This document shows, in pieces, positions 1 to 5,587 of a stretch of DNA of 5,694 bases. How positions within the stretch are numbered: position 1 is the stretch's first letter; each line of letters opens with the position of its first letter. The notes beneath the pieces were generated by a model. The model did not search any database and was not told the origin of the DNA. It saw nothing but the letters and a program-made list of their open reading frames with translations. The translations under genes and the position numbers were made by a program. The stretch covers positions 1 to 5,694 of the forward strand of contig JADYYU010000096.1 of NCBI GenBank assembly GCA_020853515.1, read 5' to 3'. Source of the DNA: Chitinophagaceae bacterium (GTDB taxonomy: Bacteria; Bacteroidota; Bacteroidia; Chitinophagales; Chitinophagaceae).

Positions 1-714
1 CTGTACGATTACGGCGTTCATGTGCCATTCTTAATTTCAGGCCCCGCCGTCGTTAACCCGAACAGAAGCTCCGATGCGCTCATTAATGTGCACGATATTT
101 TTGCAACCAGCGCAGAAATGGCCGGCTTCAGCAACTGGATGAATGCCATACCCAATGGAACTATCATAGATTCGAAAAGCATGATGCCTATATTAAAAAA
201 TCAAAATGTGAGTGTGCGTGACTGGGCCTTTACTGAGCTATTTACACCCACTCCCACCCAGCAGGACGGCAAAACGATGCGTAATATGGATTATCAGTTG
301 ATTAAATTTGATAATGGCACGCAGGAGTTTTACAACCTAAGTACCGACCCACTGGAACAAACCAATTTATTAACACAAAACCTCAGTGCCCCAGCCCTTT
401 CAAATTACCTTTATCTGTGTAATGAAATGAGTGCACTTACCGGTTTACCATCCTGCCAGAGCGGTGTGGGCGTAAACGAACCTCAGTACCCAAGTCCAAA
501 AATGACGTTCACGGAATCCGGTGACAGGATCACCTTGTATTCCGGCTCAAATTTTGAAGTTGCCTTTTACGCTCCATCCGGTGCACAACTATACTGGTAC
601 CCTTATATTGCAGGATCACATATCGTCAACAAAAACGACTTTGCAAAAGGTTTGTACCTTGTGGAAATGAAAAGCGGGAAGGAACGTTTGCTCAGAAAAC
701 TGATCATTCAGTAA
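1..714 (+). CDS. Secreted sulfatase, C-terminal part (5' end outside window), with T9SS-like sorting tail
   Basis: The open frame runs from the first base with no start codon, so the gene begins upstream; an in-frame GTG at 22 is internal to a conserved segment. The 237 visible residues open with YDYGVHVPFLISGP, which matches the 'G(V/I)xVPxxxxGP' stretch of alkaline-phosphatase-superfamily sulfatases. Next comes a 'D-x-F-x-T-x-x-E-x-A-G' segment (residues about 31-42) and then EFYNLSTDPLEQTNLL, the typical sulfatase 'LYDLxxDPxExxNL' close. Family members hydrolyse sulfate esters, often on polysaccharides. The formylglycine Cys/Ser motif and most metal ligands lie upstream, so activity cannot be judged here. 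The last 75-80 residues look like a type A T9SS domain (…SGSNFEVAFYAPSG…, FAKGLYLVEM, RKLIIQ end), implying outer-membrane export. The usual PNP motif at the domain start is degenerate (YPSPK). Substrate is unknown. The stop codon directly abuts the stop of the opposing J-domain gene. Confidence 0.92.
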   Translation: MYDYGVHVPFLISGPAVVNPNRSSDALINVHDIFATSAEMAGFSNWMNAIPNGTIIDSKSMMPILKNQNVSVRDWAFTELFTPTPTQQDGKTMRNMDYQLIKFDNGTQEFYNLSTDPLEQTNLLTQNLSAPALSNYLYLCNEMSALTGLPSCQSGVGVNEPQYPSPKMTFTESGDRITLYSGSNFEVAFYAPSGAQLYWYPYIAGSHIVNKNDFAKGLYLVEMKSGKERLLRKLIIQ

Positions 715-1161
715 CTACTCAGCCGTTTCCTTACCTACTTTGCGGTAAGTGTATGAGGTATAAATATGACGCTTCGCAAAACGAGTAACGGTCGGTGAAT
801 TCACCATTTTCTGATAAATACCTTTAGGTACACCCAGATATTCGTAAGTGCTTCCGTCCTGAAAAGTGATATGCAGGTTTTGCTTTTTGTACACAAAATC
901 ATCCACAAATGAGGTAGCAGTCACTTTCATATATTCTTCCAGATTCTGGGCCTTTGTTTCGGGCGCAATACTAACCAGAAAATGATACCCGGCGATAATT
1001 TCTTTGCTCTTTACTTCCGCAATGGCTTTACGTTCTTCATCGTCTACAATTTTGTCGGGATGCCATTCCTTGATCAGGTTTCTGTAATTAGTTTTTAATT
1101 GCGCAAGGTCCGTTTGAGCGGTAGCGCTTAAAAGCTTGCGGTAAGTATTGATTCTGTGCAC
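715..1161 (-). CDS. J-domain (DnaJ-like) protein with C-terminal KTSC domain
   Basis: This is a 148-residue cytoplasmic protein. Residues about 5-64 form a J domain with the hallmark HPD at 34-36 (EWHPDK), preceded by the basic helix LKTNYRNLIK. The HPD loop stimulates Hsp70/DnaK ATPase in this family, so a DnaK co-chaperone role is the natural inference. Residues about 84-140 match a KTSC domain (SFVDDFVYKKQNLHITFQDG, YEYLGVPKGIYQKM, then the RHIYTSYTYRK close). That small fold was named from lysyl-tRNA synthetase C-termini and has no settled function. There is no G/F region, zinc finger or DnaJ client-binding domain, so it is not canonical DnaJ. The start is GTG at 1161: the frame has no ATG upstream before a TGA at 1197-1195, and a promoter-like box lies 20 nt upstream. 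An ATG at 1198-1196 is out of frame. It lies 93 bp downstream of the helicase on the same strand. Confidence 0.9.
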   Translation of the reverse strand: MHRINTYRKLLSATAQTDLAQLKTNYRNLIKEWHPDKIVDDEERKAIAEVKSKEIIAGYHFLVSIAPETKAQNLEEYMKVTATSFVDDFVYKKQNLHITFQDGSTYEYLGVPKGIYQKMVNSPTVTRFAKRHIYTSYTYRKVGKETAE

Positions 1162-1181
1162 AGTTTGTAAATTTGAGTTTG

Positions 1182-1210
1182 CGAAGGTAAGCCTTCATAT
1201 CCTCGTTAAA
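1182..1210 (-). promoter_or_regulatory. Candidate Bacteroidota promoter for the J-domain gene
   Basis: On the minus strand, TACCTTCG (1189-1182) matches the Bacteroidota -7 consensus TAnnTTTG at all but one position and ends 20 nt before the GTG start. The -33 element is weak: TTT (1210-1208) at an 18-nt spacing in place of TTG. The nearest true TTG (1219-1217) is 27 nt away, outside the usual range. If the promoter is used, the J-domain gene can be transcribed independently of the helicase. Confidence 0.45.
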
Positions 1211-1254
1211 TACTAACAAGAAGTTGTTTCCGAAAAAGATCATCTAGCCTTGTT

Positions 1255-3114
1255 TTATTCACTCAGTTCCCAAACACTTCGGTAAGCCCCCCGCTCTTCT
1301 ATGTACTCAAGCAATAAGCGATAAAATTTATCATTGCCTAAAGTGGCACTGTCGCCGATTATAAATAACTGTTCCTTTGCCCTTGTGATCGCGACATTCA
1401 TTCGCCGGTAATCATTTAAAAACCCGATCACCTGCTGGTCGTTCGACCTCACGAGCGAAATGATGATATTTCTTTTTTCCTGTCCCTGAAAACTATCAAT
1501 CGTACTGATGCGCACGCCCTCAGGCAACTTCTCTTTAGCCAACATCACCTGTCCGGCATACGGTGAAATTAATGCAGTGTCTGCCATCTCCAGCTTTTCT
1601 GTGTCCATAATTTTGCTGACTATTTCAATTTCACCTTCATTGAGCAGACTTACACCATTGCTGCCTCTTTCTTCCGCATAGCCCGAACCGGCAGTGTCAA
1701 AAAATGTAATATGTGTACGCAGATCATTCAGATGGGGTGCAGCCATTAATTTATTATCGTAAAAATAATGGCTCGAAAAACCGGCAATTGATGCTCGCAT
1801 CCTGTATTGGGTATCTAATAAAAAAACGTGACTTAACTGTCCGAAACTCACTTCCAGTATCGACCGGTTAAAACCCATGCGCATAGCAGCCTCCGATAAT
1901 ACAGTAGGCGGCAACTGATAATGATCTCCTGCCAGCACAAACTTATCGGCCAGGGGAAATATGCACCAGGCAAGAGGTTCAATGCACTGGCCTGATTCAT
2001 CGATGACCAGGGTATCGAACTGATATTTCTGTTTATGTGTACCCGGGGCTTCCGATAAAGCATCAAGCAAGCCAATGGGAGTCCCTAAAATAATATCTGC
2101 CTGCTGAAATAATTTCTCTTCATTGTAAGCCTGTATTTTTTTGATCTCGGTACGGATATTCTTTACTTCCTTAAATAATAGATTTCTTTGCTCACGTTCT
2201 GCTTTACCAAAACTCCTTTTATACTTCAGAGCCATTTTACGAAATTGCTCGGCGCGGATCTTCAGTTCCTTGATCTCCTTCTTTTGTTTGGGATCTGTCA
2301 TTTTACCTTCTATGGTAAACGGAAATATCTCATCGCTGATCTTGCTGGTATTGCCCACGCGAAGTATTTTCAAGCCGGCTGCGTTTAATCCGGTAGCGAT
2401 ATTATCGACCGCCGCATTACTGGGTGCAGACACCAGTACTTTCTCTTTATTGTTTACCAGTTGTGCGATCGCTTCGATCAAAGTAGTGGTTTTACCGGTA
2501 CCAGGCGGACCATGTATAATACAGATCTCATCATTAGTTACCACTTCCCGAACGGCTTGTTGCTGACTGCTGTTCAAGGATGTATTTTTAAATTTTAAAT
2601 TGATTTGTGTGCGTTCAACCGGCTTCTGATCACAGTCTGCATTACCATGGATTTTATTGAAGAGACCGAACAGTTTTTCATCAGCAGGCAATTGTCGTAA
2701 GGCTTTTTTCATCAGACTTGTGGTGCGCTGATCGGGAGATAATTTAATACCTAAACCTTCTTCCTCGATCCAATCGGGAAAGTCGGGGGCAAACAAACGA
2801 AACTCCCCGACCCTCCCTTCCAAACTGAGCAAGACGCCCTTGATCGGTTCTTCGCCATGTATAAAACATTCAATGGCGGTACCGTCCCTGAACTGATTGG
2901 TTTCGGCCGGAAAATTCAAACGAAACTGTATTTCGGGATAATCGGCATAGCCAAACGTTTTACGGGTCACCTTTAATGGATGCAGAGCCAGACCTTCCGC
3001 CTTCAATGATTTGAGGGTATGCTGCTGATCGAGCCGGTAACGCTGTACTTCTTCCTTCTCTTCGAGTTCAATACATTTTAGTAAACGCTGCAGATGCGGA
3101 TGCAAATCTTCCAT
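1255..3114 (-). CDS. UPF1/IGHMBP2-like superfamily 1B DNA/RNA helicase
   Basis: This complete 619-residue protein carries all SF1 motifs: Q-motif region NSSQQQAV (181-188), Walker A GPPGTGKTT (202-210), Ia SAPSNAAVDN (229-238), II IDESGQ (371-376), III AGDHYQLPP (395-403), IV LDTQYRM (433-439), V TIDSFQGQE (538-546) and VI YRRMNVAITRAK (569-580). LPP in motif III, QYRM and SFQGQE place it in the UPF1/IGHMBP2/Dna2 branch, whose members are ATP-driven 5'-3' translocases. Residues about 40-115 look like the 1B beta-barrel. A charged helical stretch at about 272-335 between motifs Ia and II fits the 'stalk'. No R3H, AN1, nuclease or zinc domain is present, as in other short bacterial members. DNA versus RNA preference and cellular role cannot be told from sequence. 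The ATG at 3114-3112 is favoured because a good promoter lies just upstream and there is no earlier ATG nearby. It is divergent from the membrane-protein gene and upstream of the J-domain gene. Confidence 0.96.
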   Translation of the reverse strand: MEDLHPHLQRLLKCIELEEKEEVQRYRLDQQHTLKSLKAEGLALHPLKVTRKTFGYADYPEIQFRLNFPAETNQFRDGTAIECFIHGEEPIKGVLLSLEGRVGEFRLFAPDFPDWIEEEGLGIKLSPDQRTTSLMKKALRQLPADEKLFGLFNKIHGNADCDQKPVERTQINLKFKNTSLNSSQQQAVREVVTNDEICIIHGPPGTGKTTTLIEAIAQLVNNKEKVLVSAPSNAAVDNIATGLNAAGLKILRVGNTSKISDEIFPFTIEGKMTDPKQKKEIKELKIRAEQFRKMALKYKRSFGKAEREQRNLLFKEVKNIRTEIKKIQAYNEEKLFQQADIILGTPIGLLDALSEAPGTHKQKYQFDTLVIDESGQCIEPLAWCIFPLADKFVLAGDHYQLPPTVLSEAAMRMGFNRSILEVSFGQLSHVFLLDTQYRMRASIAGFSSHYFYDNKLMAAPHLNDLRTHITFFDTAGSGYAEERGSNGVSLLNEGEIEIVSKIMDTEKLEMADTALISPYAGQVMLAKEKLPEGVRISTIDSFQGQEKRNIIISLVRSNDQQVIGFLNDYRRMNVAITRAKEQLFIIGDSATLGNDKFYRLLLEYIEERGAYRSVWELSE

Positions 3115-3118
3115 GTGG

Positions 3119-3148
3119 CGAAAATAAACTATTTAAAAATATATTCAA
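3119..3148 (-). promoter_or_regulatory. Promoter of the helicase gene (TTG-N19-TATTTTCG)
   Basis: Reading the minus strand, TTG (3148-3146) is followed after 19 nt by TATTTTCG (3126-3119), a 7-of-8 match to TAnnTTTG. Spacing is in the usual range for the Bacteroidota primary sigma factor. The -7 box ends only 4 nt before the ATG, so transcription would start at or within a few bases of the start codon, giving a leaderless or nearly leaderless mRNA. Confidence 0.6.
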
Positions 3149-3161
3149 TTAACGGTTTATT
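3123..3161. repeat. 7-bp inverted repeat spanning the divergent promoters
   Basis: AATAAAC (3123-3129) and GTTTATT (3155-3161) are exact inverted copies 25 nt apart, with arm centres 32 bp apart (about three helical turns). The left arm overlaps the helicase -7 box and the right arm overlaps the -33 TTG of the membrane-protein gene. The 8-bp palindrome AATATATT (3138-3145) sits almost at the centre. An operator is possible, but the region is AT-rich and chance is a serious alternative. Confidence 0.3.
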
Positions 3162-3193
3162 GGGTGCTTTCAAAACAGATAAACTTACCTTCG
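3160..3193 (+). promoter_or_regulatory. Candidate promoter of the small membrane-protein gene
   Basis: TTG (3160-3162) and TACCTTCG (3186-3193) are separated by 23 nt, at the long end of the range seen for Bacteroidota promoters. The -7 box matches TAnnTTTG at 7 of 8 positions and lies 32 nt before the ATG at 3226, leaving a leader of roughly 25-28 nt. It is back to back with the helicase promoter without overlapping it. Confidence 0.5.
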
Positions 3194-3225
3194 CGATCAC
3201 TAAAATACGTCTTAACCTCCTTACT

Positions 3226-3657
3226 ATGTTTTATAAAATCCTTTCTGTAGCCTTCTTATCAAGTTTTGAAATTTATGTGGCCATTGCCACTGGCATAGCC
3301 TTTAAATTATCGCCACATACTATTTGCATCGCTACACTCGTTGGTGGCATATCGGGCGTATTTATTGCCGCTTTTTTAGGGGATAAAATTAAGGCTTTTA
3401 TTGCTCAGTACCGAAAGCCAAAAGAAAAGAAAGCAGATTCAACCAAGGAAAAACTACTCTTAAAATTATGGCATAAATATGGTGTATTCGGCATCGGATT
3501 TGTCGGCACTTTCCTACTTGGCGCACCCGCAAGTATCGGCATCGGTTATGGGTTCGGGGTAAAAGCTAAACAACTTGTAAATCTCTGTCTCGTAGCGGTA
3601 GTGATCCGCTGTGTGGCCTACTCGTACTTTTTCGATTATCTTAAAAATTTGTTTTAA
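3226..3657 (+). CDS. Small multi-pass inner-membrane protein, possibly Sm_multidrug_ex/DedA-like
   Basis: The protein has 143 residues. Hydrophobic segments lie at about 5-26, 32-52, 86-110 and 116-136, with a basic loop between the second and third (about 54-84: K/R/E-rich, RKPKEKKADSTKEK), which should be cytoplasmic by the positive-inside rule. A Glu (E15) sits inside the first segment, and a YGVFGIGFVGTFLLGAPASIGIGYGFG stretch is rich in Gly with a mid-membrane Pro. This arrangement recalls the 'small multi-drug export protein' family (Pfam Sm_multidrug_ex) and, more distantly, DedA-type proteins, but that is a pattern impression and no transport function should be assumed. I chose ATG 3226 because a longer frame reaching back to 3094 would cross the promoter and overlap the helicase start; the shorter form begins immediately with a membrane segment. 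No neighbour hints at its substrate. Confidence 0.8.
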   Translation: MFYKILSVAFLSSFEIYVAIATGIAFKLSPHTICIATLVGGISGVFIAAFLGDKIKAFIAQYRKPKEKKADSTKEKLLLKLWHKYGVFGIGFVGTFLLGAPASIGIGYGFGVKAKQLVNLCLVAVVIRCVAYSYFFDYLKNLF

Positions 3658-3664
3658 CTGTCTG

Positions 3665-3693
3665 TTGTAAAATGCGAATTGGTCTTATCTTTA
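3665..3693 (+). promoter_or_regulatory. Promoter of the secreted propeller-protein gene (TTG-N18-TATCTTTA)
   Basis: TTG (3665-3667) is followed after 18 nt by TATCTTTA (3686-3693), which fits TAnnTTTG except for the last base. The -7 box ends 39 nt before the ATG at 3733, giving a leader of about 34 nt with no Shine-Dalgarno, normal for this phylum. Exact inverted arms TTGTAAA (3665-3671) and TTTACAA (3690-3696) frame the promoter, including the TTG and half of the -7 box; they could be an operator or could be chance in AT-rich DNA. Confidence 0.55.
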
Positions 3694-3732
3694 CAAAAAT
3701 GCCTTTTTGCAAAAACCTTCAAAAATCAGTTT

Positions 3733-5460
3733 ATGAAAAATTCAATGTTAGTCTTTATTCTGTTTCTATTTACACAATCTGCCAATGCACAAGTGTACCA
3801 ATCTTACCTTCAGTTAGATGGTCAGCAGTACAATCCGATCATTACCGATTTTGAGCGATTGCCCAATAACAATATGGCTTATAGCCTGATTTTGAACGAC
3901 AGCGCAAAAGCCCAGCCGTCCAATACAAATTTTTACAATGAAACCGTTGCAAAAAATCCGGGGAGTGGTATCATTGTAATGACGCCAAGCAATACCGTTG
4001 CATGGTCGTATAGCTGGATGCCTGTCAATTACCTCAACGACTTCATATATATATACGCCTTGACGACGGACAATATGGGCAATATATATTTATCAGGCCG
4101 CTATAAAGGTTTGGTGGATATGGATCCGACGAACGGTGTATTGATGTTTCAGCAACCCAATGCAAATGACGTAGAAGGATTTTTGATAAAATTAAATGCC
4201 GCAGGCAATTTTTTATGGGCGAAAAGATTTGGCAACACTAATATTTCCGGCATGTATTGCGATCTGTATCAGGCCATGATACACCCCAATGGGAATCTCG
4301 TATTTGGCGGCAGTTTCAGAAAGTCAGTCGATTTTGATCCGAATGCAGGTAGTCAGAGCGTTAATGCAAATAGTGATCACAACAAGGCTTTTATTCTTAC
4401 ATTAGACACTGCAGGAAATTTTGTGGACGTGCATACGCTGCAAGTAGACAGCAGTGTGGGACTTGGGCAACTGAGCATGGACAGTATGGGAAATTATTAT
4501 GCCATTTACAGTTGGTATGGAACGGTGGATGTTGATTTCGGGGCAGGAGTTACCAACTACACTTCTCAAAACGGTTACTACAATTCATGTATGGAGAAAT
4601 ATGATGCTCATTTCAATCTCTTGTGGTCTGATTATCTGGGCAACGATAATATGTATTCTCTTCAATTACGACTGAAAGACAATCAGACATTTTACCTTTA
4701 TTCGTCTTTCGCCGACACGGTACAGTTGCATAACAATACAACAGCCATGGCAAATGGCAATACTGATTTTTTTGTGGAAAGATGGGATTCTGCAGGCAAT
4801 TGTCTGTGGGCAAAAACCATGAGTGGTACCGGTAATGATAATATTTATGACATCGTATGCGCCAATAATAAACTCTACTATTTATTCGCTTACGATGATT
4901 CAGTTAATACCAATACAGGTGCCAACGATACCACCCTGTATGCGGCGAACCGCGACATTGCTTTGTCGGTAATGACCGAAAACGGAATGCATATCAGCAG
5001 CGCGGAAATTAAATCAGACTCGGCAGTATATGCGGAGTGGTCGACAATGCGTATGTACAATAATGAGATCTATTTCAGTTTTGCGGCCAAAGGTATTACA
5101 GACCTGAACCCCGCTGCGGCTGCACAAAATGTATCTCCAACCTGGACCTCCCCCTTTTCTTCCATTGTGGTAAAATGGATGATAGCTCCCACTTCCGTTT
5201 CTGAAATTATTGCAATGAACTCAAAGGAAATTTTGATCTGGCCCAATCCATCGCACGATCATTTCAACATTCAAACACCCGGCGAAGGAGATATTCAGAT
5301 CTACAATTACAGTGGCATTTTAACTCATAACCTGAAAGCAACAGCAGCCTTTTCCACAGTATCGTTTGATCATTATGCACAAGGAATTTACTATTTAATT
5401 TTCACCCCGACAGATAAATCTGATGCGGTCATGAGTGCAAAATTGATTTATCAGAAGTAG
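3733..5460 (+). CDS. Secreted seven-module (predicted beta-propeller) protein with T9SS type A sorting domain
   Basis: This 575-residue protein has a signal peptide at 1-19 (MKN, hydrophobic core LVFILFLF, cleavage ANA|Q). Gln at +1 agrees with the Bacteroidetes 'Q-rule', where it becomes pyroglutamate. Residues about 41-483 hold seven degenerate modules of 62-71 residues. Each has a turn like D-x-x-GN-x-Y (near 46, 116, 187, 253, 316, 378 and 444), then in several a D-x-D/N loop (VDMDPTNG, VDFDPNAG, VDVDFGAG, TDLNPAAA), and a closing strand such as KLNAAGNFLWAK or RWDSAGNCLWAK. This resembles SBBP/propeller proteins and suggests seven blades. The C-terminal 85 residues form a T9SS type A domain (WPNPSHDHFNI 503-513, GIYYLIF 551-557, KLIYQK end), so it is probably released or anchored at the cell surface. 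No catalytic motif is seen; a binding or adhesion role is inference. ATG 3733 is chosen over an upstream TTG at 3679 because it starts the signal peptide and follows the promoter. Confidence 0.95.
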   Translation: MKNSMLVFILFLFTQSANAQVYQSYLQLDGQQYNPIITDFERLPNNNMAYSLILNDSAKAQPSNTNFYNETVAKNPGSGIIVMTPSNTVAWSYSWMPVNYLNDFIYIYALTTDNMGNIYLSGRYKGLVDMDPTNGVLMFQQPNANDVEGFLIKLNAAGNFLWAKRFGNTNISGMYCDLYQAMIHPNGNLVFGGSFRKSVDFDPNAGSQSVNANSDHNKAFILTLDTAGNFVDVHTLQVDSSVGLGQLSMDSMGNYYAIYSWYGTVDVDFGAGVTNYTSQNGYYNSCMEKYDAHFNLLWSDYLGNDNMYSLQLRLKDNQTFYLYSSFADTVQLHNNTTAMANGNTDFFVERWDSAGNCLWAKTMSGTGNDNIYDIVCANNKLYYLFAYDDSVNTNTGANDTTLYAANRDIALSVMTENGMHISSAEIKSDSAVYAEWSTMRMYNNEIYFSFAAKGITDLNPAAAAQNVSPTWTSPFSSIVVKWMIAPTSVSEIIAMNSKEILIWPNPSHDHFNIQTPGEGDIQIYNYSGILTHNLKATAAFSTVSFDHYAQGIYYLIFTPTDKSDAVMSAKLIYQK

Positions 5461-5463
5461 ATG

Positions 5464-5490
5464 TTTTTAGCAGTTGTAAATTTCTAAAAA
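5464..5490. repeat. AU-rich inverted repeat just after the propeller gene
   Basis: TTTTTAG (5464-5470) and CTAAAAA (5484-5490) are exact inverted copies with a 13-nt loop, beginning 3 nt after the stop codon. The stem is AU-rich and has no following T-tract, so it would be a weak terminator at best. It may help form the mRNA 3' end together with the GC-rich palindrome 23 nt further on. Confidence 0.35.
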
Positions 5491-5512
5491 GAAGTATTGG
5501 GGCGGCACACAC

Positions 5513-5540
5513 GCCTGCCCGACCGGCCGGTCAGGCAGGC
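5513..5540. repeat. 28-bp near-perfect GC-rich palindrome (REP-like, possible terminator)
   Basis: The arms GCCTGCCCGACCGG (5513-5526) and CCGGTCAGGCAGGC (5527-5540) are inverted copies with one mismatch in 14 (C5520 against A5533). The centre is CCGGCCGG, so an RNA hairpin would need a small loop formed from the central bases. The mismatch is C-A in plus-strand RNA but a G-U wobble in minus-strand RNA. Only TTT follows on the plus strand, so terminator function is uncertain. From memory, GCCTGCCTG/CAGGCAGGC palindromes recur in spacers of many Bacteroidota genomes; copy number could not be checked here. Confidence 0.8.
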
Positions 5541-5558
5541 TTTCCGCTTCAAGTCCTC

Positions 5559-5587
5559 GCAAGTTCAGGCTACGCACAAAAGCTTGC
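5559..5587 (+). repeat. Second hairpin of the terminal spacer
   Basis: GCAAG (5559-5563) pairs with CTTGC (5583-5587). In plus-strand RNA the stem extends by a U-G wobble (5564/5582) and a U-A pair (5565/5581), making 7 bp around a 15-nt loop. Minus-strand RNA would have a C-A mismatch at the wobble position, so this helix favours plus-strand transcription. Confidence 0.4.

Noticed and set aside
1215..1228. AACAA-GAAG-TTGTT hairpin downstream of the helicase as a terminator
   Set aside because: A 5-bp AT-rich stem with no T-tract in either direction; too weak to call.
1848..2075. 75-codon minus-strand frame inside the helicase
   Set aside because: It is an alternative frame of the helicase region that encodes motifs II-IV; no independent support.
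2141..2566. 141-codon plus-strand open frame, and the shorter overlapping frame at 2188-2388
   Set aside because: Both lie antisense within the motif-bearing helicase, have no promoter or recognisable domain, and have compositions expected of a shadow frame.
3094..3225. 44-residue N-terminal extension of the membrane protein
   Set aside because: It would overlap the helicase start and translate through both promoters; the extension has no domain or signal character.
3679..3732. TTG-initiated 18-residue extension of the propeller protein
   Set aside because: It runs through the -7 box and leader; the ATG at 3733 starts a normal signal peptide.
3672..3854. 60-codon plus-strand frame overlapping the start of the propeller gene
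   Set aside because: It is in another frame across the promoter and signal-peptide region, with no recognisable features.
4613..4813. 66-codon minus-strand frame within the propeller gene
   Set aside because: Antisense shadow of a well-supported coding sequence.
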